Below are positions 53,563-61,738 of a DNA stretch of 64,000 bases, in pieces. Positions within the stretch are counted from its first letter, which is position 1, and the number at the start of each line of letters is the position of its first letter. Below the pieces are notes generated by a model that saw nothing but the letters and a program-made list of their open reading frames with translations, was not told the DNA's origin and did no database searches. The DNA is taken from contig NZ_JAUG01000004.1 in assembly GCF_000708285.2 (NCBI RefSeq), positions 59,045 to 123,044 of the forward strand, written 5' to 3'. The position numbers and the translations under genes were made by a program. Origin of the DNA: Pedobacter borealis DSM 19626 (GTDB lineage: Bacteria; Bacteroidota; Bacteroidia; Sphingobacteriales; Sphingobacteriaceae).

Positions 53563-54960
53563 ATGTATAAAATTAATACGACTTACAAAAAAATGCTTGC
53601 CGATACCACAACACCAGTGAGCATTTATTTACGCTTACGTGATGTGTATCCCAATAGCATTCTGTTAGAAAGTTCTGATTACCACAGCAGAGAAAACTCG
53701 ATGAGTTTTGTTTGTGCCGATCCGGTAGCGGGAATTATTTTAAAGGGATCTCGATTGGAGACTTATTTCCCTGATGGCGCTGTAGAGATTACCGAAAGTA
53801 AAAACCTGATTGAAGAAATTGCTGATTTTAAGGATAAATTCAGAGAAACGGAATTACCCGAAATCAAATTTATTTCGAGCGGTCTGTTTGGCTATTTTAC
53901 CTGGAATGCCGTACAACATTTTGAAGATATAAAATTTAGCTCTGAAACCCCTGAGGGCGAAGAAATCCCTGAAATGCAGTACCATTTGTACCGTTATATT
54001 ATCGCCATCGATCACTTCAAAAATGAAATTACCCTTTTCAAAAATACTTTCGAAGGAGAAGAAGAGGGGGGACTGGAAAAAATGGAATACCTGATTCAAA
54101 ATAAAAATTACCCTGAATATAAGTTTCAACTTCGTGGAGAGGAAAGTTCAAACCTAACCGATCAGGGATTTATGGATCTGGTAGAGAAACTACAAAAGCA
54201 TATTTACCGCGGTGATGTTTTCCAGATTGTGCCTTCAAGAGCATTTAAACAAGCATTTTCTGGTGATGAATTTAATGTATACCGTTGCCTGCGTTCGATA
54301 AACCCATCTCCTTATCTGTTTTATTTTGATTATGGGAATTTTAAATTGTTCGGTTCTTCGCCAGAGGCACAGATTACCATCAAAAATAATTCGGCCAATA
54401 TTTTCCCAATTGCAGGCACATTTAAACGCAGCGGAAACGATATTGAAGATGCTGAACAGGCCCGTAAATTAGAACAAGACCCGAAAGAAAGCGCAGAACA
54501 TGTAATGCTGGTTGATTTGGCCAGAAACGATTTAAGCAGACACTGTAACCGCGTTGAGGTAAAATCTTTTAAAGAAGTACAGTATTATTCGCACCTGATC
54601 CACCTGGTAAGTAAAGTGAGCGGTCATTTGCAGGAAGACGTAAGTGCTTTTAAAGTAGTTGCCGATACCTATCCGGCAGGTACCTTAAGTGGTGCGCCAA
54701 AATACAAAGCCATGCAGCTGATTGATGAAAATGAAAAATTGGGCAGGAATTTTTATGCCGGTGCAATTGGTTTTATGGGCTTTAATGAAGATTTTAACCA
54801 TGCCATCCTGATCAGGACGTTTATGAGCAAGAATAATGAACTGCATTACCGTGCAGGTGCAGGTATTGTAGCCGATTCTGTTCCCGAAACTGAAATGCAG
54901 GAGGTGAACAATAAAATTGCAGCTTTGCGTAAAGCGGTGCAAATGGCAGAGGGAATATAG
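53563..54960 (+). CDS. trpE: Anthranilate synthase component I
   Basis: 465 residues. Converts chorismate to anthranilate using ammonia from the TrpG subunit, the first step of tryptophan synthesis. The feedback-binding motif LLESSDYHSREN at about residues 26-37 (LLES...S) marks TrpE rather than PabB and predicts inhibition by tryptophan. Catalytic-core motifs: FGSSPEAQ, PIAGTFKRSG, MLVDLARNDLSR, YPAGTLSGAPK and YRAGAGIVADSVPE. It is downstream of the attenuator and followed after 52 bases by trpG. Confidence 0.96.
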   Translation: MYKINTTYKKMLADTTTPVSIYLRLRDVYPNSILLESSDYHSRENSMSFVCADPVAGIILKGSRLETYFPDGAVEITESKNLIEEIADFKDKFRETELPEIKFISSGLFGYFTWNAVQHFEDIKFSSETPEGEEIPEMQYHLYRYIIAIDHFKNEITLFKNTFEGEEEGGLEKMEYLIQNKNYPEYKFQLRGEESSNLTDQGFMDLVEKLQKHIYRGDVFQIVPSRAFKQAFSGDEFNVYRCLRSINPSPYLFYFDYGNFKLFGSSPEAQITIKNNSANIFPIAGTFKRSGNDIEDAEQARKLEQDPKESAEHVMLVDLARNDLSRHCNRVEVKSFKEVQYYSHLIHLVSKVSGHLQEDVSAFKVVADTYPAGTLSGAPKYKAMQLIDENEKLGRNFYAGAIGFMGFNEDFNHAILIRTFMSKNNELHYRAGAGIVADSVPETEMQEVNNKIAALRKAVQMAEGI

Positions 54961-55012
54961 TTGGGAGTGAAGAGTTTTTAGTTTGGAGTAAAATCCGTTA
55001 ACAGGAAATAAA

Positions 55013-55603
55013 ATGGAAAATATAGATAAAAAAACCGTCTTAGTAATTGATAACTATGATAGTTTTACCTACAATCTTGTGCATTTAATTAACGAAGTTG
55101 GTTATGAAGCAGAGGTTTGGAGAAATGATAAATTCGATCTGGCCGATGTAGATAAGTATGATAAAATATTACTTTCACCTGGGCCTGGCATTCCGGAAGA
55201 AGCTGGTTTGTTATTGGATGTAATTAAAACTTATGCGCCAACGAAGAGTATCTTTGGCGTATGTTTGGGCCAGCAAGCCATAGCCGAAGTTTTTGGTGGC
55301 ACTTTATTGAACCTAGGCAGGCCAATGCACGGAATTGCTACACCGGTAACTGTTGTGGATGGCGATGAGCCTTTGTTCTGGGAATGCCCGCAAACCATAA
55401 ATGTTGGCCGTTACCATAGCTGGGTGGTGAGTAAAGAGAACTTCCCTTCGTGTTTAAAAATTACAGCAAGAGATCATAAGAATGAAATTATGGCGTTAAG
55501 GCATGAAACTTTAGATGTACGCGGAGTACAGTTTCACCCAGAAAGTGTGCTAACGGAGTATGGGAAACAGATGATGGAAAACTGGTTAACCTCAACCCCC
55601 TAG
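55013..55603 (+). CDS. trpG: Anthranilate synthase component II (glutamine amidotransferase)
   Basis: 196 residues. Class I amidotransferase that releases ammonia from glutamine for TrpE. Seen: VIDNYDSFTYNLVHLI (N-terminus), LSPGPGIPEEAG (oxyanion region), GVCLGQQAIAEVFGG with the nucleophile Cys, RYHSWVV, and the His/Glu pair in VQFHPESVLTEYG. All catalytic residues are present. Its last codons (STP) and the stop lie inside a C-rich repeat arm that begins at 55594. It may also serve PabB for folate, as in many single-copy cases. Confidence 0.94.
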   Translation: MENIDKKTVLVIDNYDSFTYNLVHLINEVGYEAEVWRNDKFDLADVDKYDKILLSPGPGIPEEAGLLLDVIKTYAPTKSIFGVCLGQQAIAEVFGGTLLNLGRPMHGIATPVTVVDGDEPLFWECPQTINVGRYHSWVVSKENFPSCLKITARDHKNEIMALRHETLDVRGVQFHPESVLTEYGKQMMENWLTSTP

Positions 55604-55750
55604 CCCCCTGAAGTGGGAATTAAAGGCTAGTTGAAAATAGCAAAAGCCAAAGGCATTTAACACTCATTAAAATAACTATAAGATTTAACTTAATTATAAA
55701 GGTAGCATGAACGATAGCGCTGAAAAGCCCCCTTTAGGGGGTGGGGGGTC
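55594..55750. repeat. Inverted-repeat element spanning trpG end to trpC start
   Basis: The left arm AACCCCCTAGCCCCCTGAAG (55594-55613) and the right arm AAGCCCCCTTTAGGGGGT plus GGGGGGTC (55725-55750) are imperfect inverted copies about 155 bases apart end to end. The left arm supplies the last codons of trpG and its TAG stop; the right arm encodes KPPLGGGGS within the trpC reading frame. The interior is AT-rich without a gene. A MITE-like or REP-like insertion is inferred. Confidence 0.75.
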
Positions 55751-56528
55751 TATATTAGATAAAATCGTATTACGTAAAAAAGAAGAAGTTGCCGCTGCAA
55801 AAGCTTTGGTTTCTGTTCAGGATTTAGAAAATTCGATACATTTTAACCGAAGGCCTTATTCTTTTAAGGAGTTTCTATTGGCCGGAGACCGTACCGGTAT
55901 TATTGCAGAGTTTAAGCGTCGTTCGCCATCAAAAGGGTTAATTAATGGCATTGCCGATGTGGCTGAGGTAACGCAGGCTTATAATGCTGCGGGTGCATCT
56001 GCGCTTTCGGTATTAACGGATGTAGATTTCTTTGGTGGTAAAACCGACGATATTCTGGCAGCAAGAGCGGCAAACAATATTCCGATCTTAAGAAAAGATT
56101 TTATGATCGATGAGTATCAGATCCTGGAAGCAAAAGCCTGGGGTGCTGATATTATTCTATTGATTGCCTCAATATTAACCCCTCAGCAGATCAATGATTT
56201 TGGAAAGTTTGCAAAAGACTTAGGTTTAAATGTGTTGTTAGAAGTGCACAACCTGGAAGAGTTGGAGCGGAGCATCTGCCCGAATCTGGATGCCATTGGT
56301 GTAAACAACAGAAACCTGGGCGATTTTACGGTAGATATCCAGACTTCGTTCGATTTGGTAAATAAAATCCCGAATGAATTTTTAAAGATTTCAGAAAGTG
56401 CGATCAGTAATCCACAAACTATCCGTGAATTAAAAACCGCAGGTTTTAACGGATTTTTAATTGGCGAGAATTTTATGAAAACCGATAATCCAGGTGTTGC
56501 GATAAAAGAATTTGTAGGGCAGATATAA
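55707..56528 (+). CDS. trpC: Indole-3-glycerol phosphate synthase
   Basis: 273 residues. Closes the indole ring of CdRP in tryptophan synthesis; TIM barrel. Seen: IIAEFKRRSPSKGLI, ALSVLTDVDFFGG, PILRKDFMIDEYQI (catalytic Lys and substrate loop), ADIILLIASIL, LLEVHNLEEL, GVNNRNLGDF and SESAI, all at the expected order. The N-terminus MNDSAEKPPLGGGGSILDK carries about 14 extra residues, of which KPPLGGGGS derive from the repeat arm; homologues normally begin close to the ILDKIV segment. No trpD lies between trpG and trpC, and trpF/B/A do not follow. Confidence 0.95.
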   Translation: MNDSAEKPPLGGGGSILDKIVLRKKEEVAAAKALVSVQDLENSIHFNRRPYSFKEFLLAGDRTGIIAEFKRRSPSKGLINGIADVAEVTQAYNAAGASALSVLTDVDFFGGKTDDILAARAANNIPILRKDFMIDEYQILEAKAWGADIILLIASILTPQQINDFGKFAKDLGLNVLLEVHNLEELERSICPNLDAIGVNNRNLGDFTVDIQTSFDLVNKIPNEFLKISESAISNPQTIRELKTAGFNGFLIGENFMKTDNPGVAIKEFVGQI

Positions 56529-56582
56529 TCAACAGACTTCCGAAGTCTCAAAGGCCAAAGCACAGGCAAACTTCAGAAGTCT
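56529..56582. repeat. Short palindromes between trpC and hflX
   Basis: GACTTCCGAAGTC (about 56536-56548) and ACTTCAGAAGT (about 56570-56580) are near-perfect palindromes in a 54-base gap, part of an AAACTTC-GAAGT repeat style common in this genome type. Confidence 0.5.
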
Positions 56583-56618
56583 TTGCGACTTAAAAAGATT
56601 TACACGTTCGCAAATTCG

Positions 56619-56626
56619 TATATTTG
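56619..56626 (+). promoter_or_regulatory. -7 box of hflX
   Basis: TATATTTG fits TAnnTTTG and ends ten bases before the ATG at 56637, giving a very short leader. Confidence 0.5.
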
Positions 56627-56636
56627 CCTCAATTAC

Positions 56637-57827
56637 ATGGGAAAACAAAAAACATATGATACTGCCGTAGTGCAGGAAAGGGCAATTTTAGTTGGAGTGG
56701 TTACACCTGGTGAAAAAGAAACCCAAACAAAAGAATATTTAGATGAGCTGGCTTTTTTGGTCGATACAGCTGGGGGAAAGGTAGAGAAGGTTTTTACACA
56801 GAAGATGCTTAAACCAGAGCGTGCTACATTTGTGGGTACGGGAAAACTGGAAGAGATAAAAGCTTATGTAAAATCAGAAGAAATTGATGTGGTGGTTTTC
56901 GACGATGAATTATCGCCGTCGCAACTACGTAACATCGATCGTGAACTTGGAGTTAAGGTGTTAGATCGAAGCAATCTGATCCTCGATATTTTTGCCAACA
57001 GGGCCCAAACTGCACAAGCAAAAACACAGGTAGAACTGGCGCAATTACAATATGTTTTGCCACGCCTAACCGGTATGTGGACGCACTTAGAGCGCCAGAA
57101 AGGTGGTATCGGGATGCGTGGTCCGGGTGAAACGCAGATTGAAAGTGATAGACGTATTATTCTAAATAAAATCTCTTTGTTAAAAGAGCGTTTAAGAAAT
57201 ATAGATCGGCAAAACGAAACGCAGCGTAAAAACCGTGGTCAGTTAATTCGGGTTGCTTTGGTTGGTTATACAAACGTTGGTAAATCGACCATCATGAATA
57301 TGCTGTCGAAATCGGAAGTGTTTGCAGAAAATAAACTGTTTGCAACTTTAGATACAACAGTTCGTAAGGTGGTAATCGAGAATTTGCCGTTTTTACTTTC
57401 AGATACTGTTGGGTTTATCCGCAAGCTGCCTCACCATTTGGTAGAATGTTTTAAATCTACTTTAGATGAAGTACGTGAAGCCGATTTGTTGATCCACGTG
57501 GTTGATGTTTCCCATCCTAACTTCGAAGATCAGATTAATACGGTTAACGAAACGTTGAAAGATATTGGTGCGATTGATAAAGACATGATTTTAGTTTTTA
57601 ATAAGATTGATGCTTATGTTTCGCCTGAAGTTGACGATGAAGAGGATGATGGCAAGCTCACTTTAGAAGACTTTAAGAAAAGCTGGATGAGCCACGATAA
57701 AGTACCTGTATTGTTTATATCAGCCACAGAAAAAGAAAACTTAGAAGAGTTTAAAACATTATTGTACGATAAGGTTAAAGCTGCACACGTGGCCAGATAC
57801 CCGTATGATAGTAATTTGTTATATTAG
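56637..57827 (+). CDS. hflX: GTPase HflX
   Basis: 396 residues from the ATG at 56637 (MGKQKTYDTAVVQERAILVG); an upstream in-frame start would precede the -7 box. HflX binds the 50S subunit and splits stalled or hibernating ribosomes under stress. The N-terminal HflX domain contains VFDDELSPSQLRNIDRELGVKVLDR and the glycine-rich QKGGIGMRGPGETQIESDRR. The G domain shows GYTNVGKSTIMNML, DTVGFIRKLPHHLVE and FNKID. A C-terminal acidic stretch follows (DDEEDDGKL). Confidence 0.94.
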   Translation: MGKQKTYDTAVVQERAILVGVVTPGEKETQTKEYLDELAFLVDTAGGKVEKVFTQKMLKPERATFVGTGKLEEIKAYVKSEEIDVVVFDDELSPSQLRNIDRELGVKVLDRSNLILDIFANRAQTAQAKTQVELAQLQYVLPRLTGMWTHLERQKGGIGMRGPGETQIESDRRIILNKISLLKERLRNIDRQNETQRKNRGQLIRVALVGYTNVGKSTIMNMLSKSEVFAENKLFATLDTTVRKVVIENLPFLLSDTVGFIRKLPHHLVECFKSTLDEVREADLLIHVVDVSHPNFEDQINTVNETLKDIGAIDKDMILVFNKIDAYVSPEVDDEEDDGKLTLEDFKKSWMSHDKVPVLFISATEKENLEEFKTLLYDKVKAAHVARYPYDSNLLY

Positions 57828-57856
57828 ATTAAATTCCGTTTTTGGGATGTAGAAAT

Positions 57857-57889
57857 AAACCTCGCAGGTTTTTGAAACCTGCGAGGTTT
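57857..57889. repeat. Perfect 15-bp hairpin (CCTCGCAGG type)
   Basis: AAACCTCGCAGGTTT, loop TTG, AAACCTGCGAGGTTT. No T-tract follows, so a terminator role is uncertain. It resembles a dispersed Bacteroidota intergenic repeat (recall). Confidence 0.75.
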
Positions 57890-57917
57890 CATCATAAAGG
57901 CGATAGATAAATACATT

Positions 57918-58295
57918 ATGGAAAGTAAACGTCAGCAGAAATTTGCAGGAGTATTACAGGAGGAGTTAGCACAGGTTTTTCAGCGTGAAGGCGCTGCATT
58001 TTTGCCTAATACATTGGTAACGATTACCCGGGTTCGGGTTTCGCCAGATTTGGCAGTAGCTAAAGTTTACCTGAGCTTTTTTAATACCAATAACACCACG
58101 CTTTCTATCAATACAGTTAACGCACATTCGGGCGAAATCAGGTATAAACTGGGAAGCAGAATCCGCCATCAGGTTAGGGTGGTGCCAGAGCTTACTTTCT
58201 TTGTAGATGATACGAACGAGTATGTAGAGCGTATGGATCATCTTTTCGATAAAATTGCAAAAGAACCCAGACAGAAGGACGAAGACAGCGAATAA
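57918..58295 (+). CDS. rbfA: 30S ribosome-binding factor RbfA
   Basis: 125 residues, normal for RbfA, a KH-fold protein needed for late 30S maturation and 16S rRNA 5'-end processing, especially in the cold. Seen: KRQQKFAGVLQEELAQVFQ at the N-terminus, VTITRVRVSPDLAVAKVYLSF and the C-terminal VRVVPELTFFVDD, the most conserved stretches. The hemolysin III gene begins five bases after the stop. Confidence 0.94.
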   Translation: MESKRQQKFAGVLQEELAQVFQREGAAFLPNTLVTITRVRVSPDLAVAKVYLSFFNTNNTTLSINTVNAHSGEIRYKLGSRIRHQVRVVPELTFFVDDTNEYVERMDHLFDKIAKEPRQKDEDSE

Positions 58296-58300
58296 TCTTT

Positions 58301-58930
58301 GTGAGGAAGCTAAGGGAACCCGTTAATTTCTTCACTCATTTTATACCGGCATTAATTGCAGTTCCGGCTGGCTATATATTGCTCCAAAAATGCAATACAC
58401 CTATTGAATATACTGCTGCCTGGATTTATAGCATTGGCACTTTTATCCTTTTTGGTGTAAGTGCCATGTATCATGGTTATCCGGCTACCGATTATGGTGT
58501 GCGTTTTTGGCAAAAATTCGATCATTGCTGCATTTATCTAATGATAGCAGGTTCTTACACACCAACTGCTTTGCTGGTTTTTGATGACTGGTTACGTTGG
58601 AGTTTGTTCGCAATCGTATGGGTTATCGCTATTATAGGTTGCCTGCTTAAAATCTTTAACCGATTAAAAAGCATGGCTATCTCATTGTCTATTTATATTT
58701 TAATGGGCTGCTTAATTGTGCCTTTGTTACAGAAAATGCTAGGTACGTTACCTATTGGTGCAATTTTCTGGTTGCTGTTTGGTGGCATTTTTTACATTGC
58801 CGGAACTTATTATTACGCAAAGGATAAACAGCTGTTTAAATGGATGCACAGTCATGAGCTTTGGCACTTGTTTGTAATAGGAGGTGCCTTATCTCATTAT
58901 ATTTATAACCTCGTTTATATTTTTAAGTAG
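58301..58930 (+). CDS. Hemolysin III / PAQR family membrane protein
   Basis: 209 residues, GTG start, seven hydrophobic helices. Family signatures: SAMYHGYPATDYGVRFWQKFDHCCIY, MIAGSYTPTALL and the late MHSHELWHLFVIGGALSHY, giving the three-His/Asp/Ser metal site of the PAQR fold. Bacterial members are inner-membrane proteins with suspected ceramidase-like or lipid-hydrolase activity; haemolysis is not implied. It is probably cotranscribed with rbfA. Confidence 0.9.
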   Translation: MRKLREPVNFFTHFIPALIAVPAGYILLQKCNTPIEYTAAWIYSIGTFILFGVSAMYHGYPATDYGVRFWQKFDHCCIYLMIAGSYTPTALLVFDDWLRWSLFAIVWVIAIIGCLLKIFNRLKSMAISLSIYILMGCLIVPLLQKMLGTLPIGAIFWLLFGGIFYIAGTYYYAKDKQLFKWMHSHELWHLFVIGGALSHYIYNLVYIFK

Positions 58931-58937
58931 ATTATAA

Positions 58938-59624
58938 ATGCAAATTTTTGAGCAGATTATTCAAAGCAATGCTTCATTAATCCACAAGGTGGTTGATTTT
59001 GATGTAAAACACGATCAACTTATATCTTTAGACTTTACAGCAGCAAATACTCAGTTAACGGATGAAATGCTGGATAATACCGATTTATTTTCTGCCTGGG
59101 TAAATGGAAAATTAATTGATAATAATGCTCGTTATGGGATTGGTGGCTATGGCGAATATCGTAGCATATATTCGCGAAGTGCTCATTTTAATGCCGGTGA
59201 AGAAGCCCGCAGGTTGCATTTAGGTGTTGATATTTGGGGGGCAGCTGGAACGCCAGTCTATAATTTTTACGATGCCACCGTTCAAAGTTTTGCCAACAAC
59301 AACAACTTTGGCGATTATGGCGCAACAATCATCTTAGCTTACGAAATTGATGGTTTTAAGTTTAACGCGTTATACGGGCATTTAAGTCTGGCTTCGTTAA
59401 CTGGGCTGGAGGAAGGTAAATTTATTCCGGCAGGCGCAAAAATCGCAGAATTAGGTTTAAAAGAAGAGAACGGTTACTGGCCGCCACACCTTCATTTTCA
59501 ATTGATCGAAAATATGGAAGGATTAAAAGGCGATTATCCTGGGGTTTGCAGATTTAGCGAACGAGAAAAATACCTGGCAAACTGCCCCGACCCGAATTTG
59601 ATTTTGAAGGCTACGTTCTTTTAA
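58938..59624 (+). CDS. M23-type peptidoglycan peptidase domain protein
   Basis: 228 residues. Zinc-site motifs are present: HLGVDIWGAAGTPVY (HxxxD) and PHLHFQLIE (HxH), with an intervening YGHLSLASL, matching peptidase M23 (lysostaphin/NlpD type). No signal peptide or LysM domain is visible at the N-terminus (MQIFEQIIQSNASLIHKVVD), which is unusual for a cell-wall enzyme; export by another route, or a cytoplasmic role, cannot be decided. The stop lies in the repeat at 59621. It starts seven bases after the hemolysin III gene. Confidence 0.84.
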   Translation: MQIFEQIIQSNASLIHKVVDFDVKHDQLISLDFTAANTQLTDEMLDNTDLFSAWVNGKLIDNNARYGIGGYGEYRSIYSRSAHFNAGEEARRLHLGVDIWGAAGTPVYNFYDATVQSFANNNNFGDYGATIILAYEIDGFKFNALYGHLSLASLTGLEEGKFIPAGAKIAELGLKEENGYWPPHLHFQLIENMEGLKGDYPGVCRFSEREKYLANCPDPNLILKATFF

Positions 59625-59750
59625 CCGCAAAGAAAATAAGGAATGCGCAAAGGACGCAAAGTTTAGCCGTAATTTTTCCGTGTTTCTGTGCTTCCGTGGC
59701 AAAACAACTCCTCTTTCCGCTGCGAAAAACTTTGCGTTCTTTGTGGTTAA
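59621..59750. repeat. 130-bp element with AACCGCAAAG inverted ends
   Basis: TTAACCGCAAAGAA (59621-59634) and TTCTTTGTGGTTAA (59737-59750) are inverted copies, 13 of 14 matching. Inner CGCAAAG words pair with CTTTGCG near 59731. The M23 gene stop codon lies in the left end. MITE/REP-like; a fragment of the same family is at 52206. Confidence 0.75.
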
Positions 59751-59776
59751 ACCTGAATAAACCGTAAATTAGTATA

Positions 59777-60430
59777 ATGAAAAACCTGTTCACTCTTTGT
59801 TTGCTTTTCTGCTGTTCATTGGCCATGGCCCAGGTTCAGTTTAAATCGGGTAAAAGTGGTTTTGTAAACTTCCTGAGAGAGAATACCATTTATCCGCAGT
59901 TCTCTAAAGATAATTGTATTCAAGGAACGGTAAATGTGAGCTTTAAGCTTGATGCACAAGGGAAGGTTTATTTTTCTAAAGTGAGTAAAGGAATATTATC
60001 TGATCTGGATGAAGAAGCCCTGCGCTTGGTGCGTTTAAGCAGCGGTAAATGGCAGGTTCCGGCAGGTTACGATACCACAGTTTCGATTGTGGCACCCGTT
60101 AATTTTAAACTTTCGGGCTATAATTGTGAAGGGAAATCAAGCGAAGCCATTCAGGAAGCAATCCGTACTTATCTGGCTGAAGAAGGTTTGACCAACTCTG
60201 TAATTAATTTCTATAAAAACATAGACCAGGCAAAACCCGGACAAGAGGTTCAGATTATTGCCATTAAAAACCAGTTGGGCATTGATGATGAATACTTGGA
60301 TGACCGGATAAAAATGGCCCTAAAAAAAATAAAACAGGGCGATAAACAAGGTGCCTGTGAGGATTTTTTATTTGTTAAATATATGGGGAGTAAAATGGCT
60401 GACGATTATTTAGCAAAATATTGTAAGTAA
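59777..60430 (+). CDS. Periplasmic protein with TonB C-terminal-like domain
   Basis: 217 residues. Signal peptide MKNLFTLCLLFCCSLAMA. Residues about 20-115 resemble a TonB-C fold: FVNFLRENTIYPQFSKDNCIQGTVNVSFKLDAQGKV then LDEEALRLVRLSSGKW. The rest is alpha-helical (YLAEEGLTNSVINFYKNIDQ, IKMALKKIKQGDKQGACEDFLFVKYMG), perhaps TPR-like. No transmembrane anchor or Pro-rich spacer is present, so it is not a classical TonB. Role unknown. The next gene follows immediately after the stop. Confidence 0.75.
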   Translation: MKNLFTLCLLFCCSLAMAQVQFKSGKSGFVNFLRENTIYPQFSKDNCIQGTVNVSFKLDAQGKVYFSKVSKGILSDLDEEALRLVRLSSGKWQVPAGYDTTVSIVAPVNFKLSGYNCEGKSSEAIQEAIRTYLAEEGLTNSVINFYKNIDQAKPGQEVQIIAIKNQLGIDDEYLDDRIKMALKKIKQGDKQGACEDFLFVKYMGSKMADDYLAKYCK

Positions 60431-60820
60431 ATGAAAAACACAAGCAGATTTTTTGCCTTATTGGATATCATCAGCATTGCATTATTGGCTACACAGTTTT
60501 GGCAGATTTTAACACACCTGAACGAAATCCCCGATCAGATACTTTCACAGGCAAAGGTTATTTTATTGTTGCCCTTATTTGTGTCGCTTTTTGTATCGGC
60601 AGCGGGTTTAATCTTATTTAAGAAATTCGGCTTTATTACCTATTATATTCAGTTTCCATTCCGTTTGGTGGTATGGATATTTTCTATTGGCTTTATTACT
60701 TATTTGCCAGAAACGTTAAACCTCGGCGAACGGTGGTTTGATATTTTGTTCCGCATCTGCTTTATCGCCGAATTTTTCAGATTGTATTTTACCATTAAAA
60801 TTCACCGTTCATCATTCTGA
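60431..60820 (+). CDS. Hypothetical membrane protein
   Basis: 129 residues with about four hydrophobic segments (FALLDIISIALLATQFW, VILLLPLFVSLFVSAAGLILF, LVVWIFSIGFITYLPE, ILFRICFIAEFFRLYF). No motif was recognised. It starts directly after the TonB-C-like gene stop, suggesting an operon, and overlaps the convergent diacylglycerol kinase by nine bases. Confidence 0.65.
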   Translation: MKNTSRFFALLDIISIALLATQFWQILTHLNEIPDQILSQAKVILLLPLFVSLFVSAAGLILFKKFGFITYYIQFPFRLVVWIFSIGFITYLPETLNLGERWFDILFRICFIAEFFRLYFTIKIHRSSF

Positions 60821-61681
60821 TACACTAGGTAAAACCACCGTTATGGCAGCAGGCAGAATTTTTGCTTCAACGGTATTCACCCTGCCAATGTATTCTCCAT
60901 CAACCTGAAAGTGTGCTTTATGTTTCGAAGAAATCTTAACCTCAGCGGTTTGAAATACTTCTATTTTTTTAGGGTTGAAAGGTAATTTGGTGATCCATAT
61001 TTTTAGTATTTCAAGATATGAGTAGTCTTTTACCAAAACCACTTCGAATAGATTATCGTCCAGTTTTCCACCTGGATTTATCTTTAACCCAGAACCGTAC
61101 ATGGTTGCATTCGCAATAGCCACCATTGCCGCTTTAGAAGTGATTGTTTCATCTTTAAGTTTCAATTGCACGTCCATTCTGCTGTGGTTCCATAAGGCAT
61201 GCCAGGTAGCCTTTGCATAACCCCACATCCCCCGCTGGGGCAGGGTATCAAATTTCTTTACCAGAGAGGCATTAAAGCCCAGATCGGATAAATGGATGCA
61301 GATTTCATTATTAAGTTTAATCACATGGATTTTTTGCAAACGGCCTTCATCCAAAATGGCTAAAGCAAGTGCAATATCAGTTGGTATACCTAATTCTTTC
61401 GCCATTCCATTTGCAGAACCAGCAGGGATAATCCCGATAGGGGTTTCAGTATGCAACAGACATTCGGCGACAAGTTTTAAGGTGCCATCGCCACCAACGG
61501 CCACCACACGATCTGCCTTCGCGCTTTTAATCCTTTCTTTTATCTGCTCTAAAGAGCAGTCTTCTGGTAATTCGAAAAGATCGATCTCCGTTTTTTTTGC
61601 ATCGAAATGGGTAGAAATTACTTTCTTCAAGTTAATATCATGACTGCCTGAGCCTGGGTTGATGATGAATAATAATTTCAT
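60812..61681 (-). CDS. Diacylglycerol/lipid kinase (YegS/DgkB type)
   Basis: 289 residues. The N-terminal kinase domain has IINPGSGS, VVAVGGDGTLKLVAECLL (the GGDGT nucleotide motif) and IPAGSANGMAKELGIP. The C-terminal beta-sandwich (NATMYGSGLKINPGGKLDDNLFEVVLV) completes the fold. It phosphorylates diacylglycerol or a related lipid to phosphatidate using ATP, at the inner face of the membrane. It is divergent from the App1-type phosphatase, which could catalyse the opposite reaction. Confidence 0.9.
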   Translation of the reverse strand: MKLLFIINPGSGSHDINLKKVISTHFDAKKTEIDLFELPEDCSLEQIKERIKSAKADRVVAVGGDGTLKLVAECLLHTETPIGIIPAGSANGMAKELGIPTDIALALAILDEGRLQKIHVIKLNNEICIHLSDLGFNASLVKKFDTLPQRGMWGYAKATWHALWNHSRMDVQLKLKDETITSKAAMVAIANATMYGSGLKINPGGKLDDNLFEVVLVKDYSYLEILKIWITKLPFNPKKIEVFQTAEVKISSKHKAHFQVDGEYIGRVNTVEAKILPAAITVVLPSVSE

Positions 61682-61738
61682 GTGTTACCTTATGGTTTAC
61701 ATCACAAACAACTTTTAATAAACTCTGTTTTAATACTG

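Noticed and set aside
57857..57889. Terminator for hflX
   Set aside because: The hairpin is perfect but lacks a T-tract on either side and matches a dispersed repeat type; it is listed as a repeat instead.
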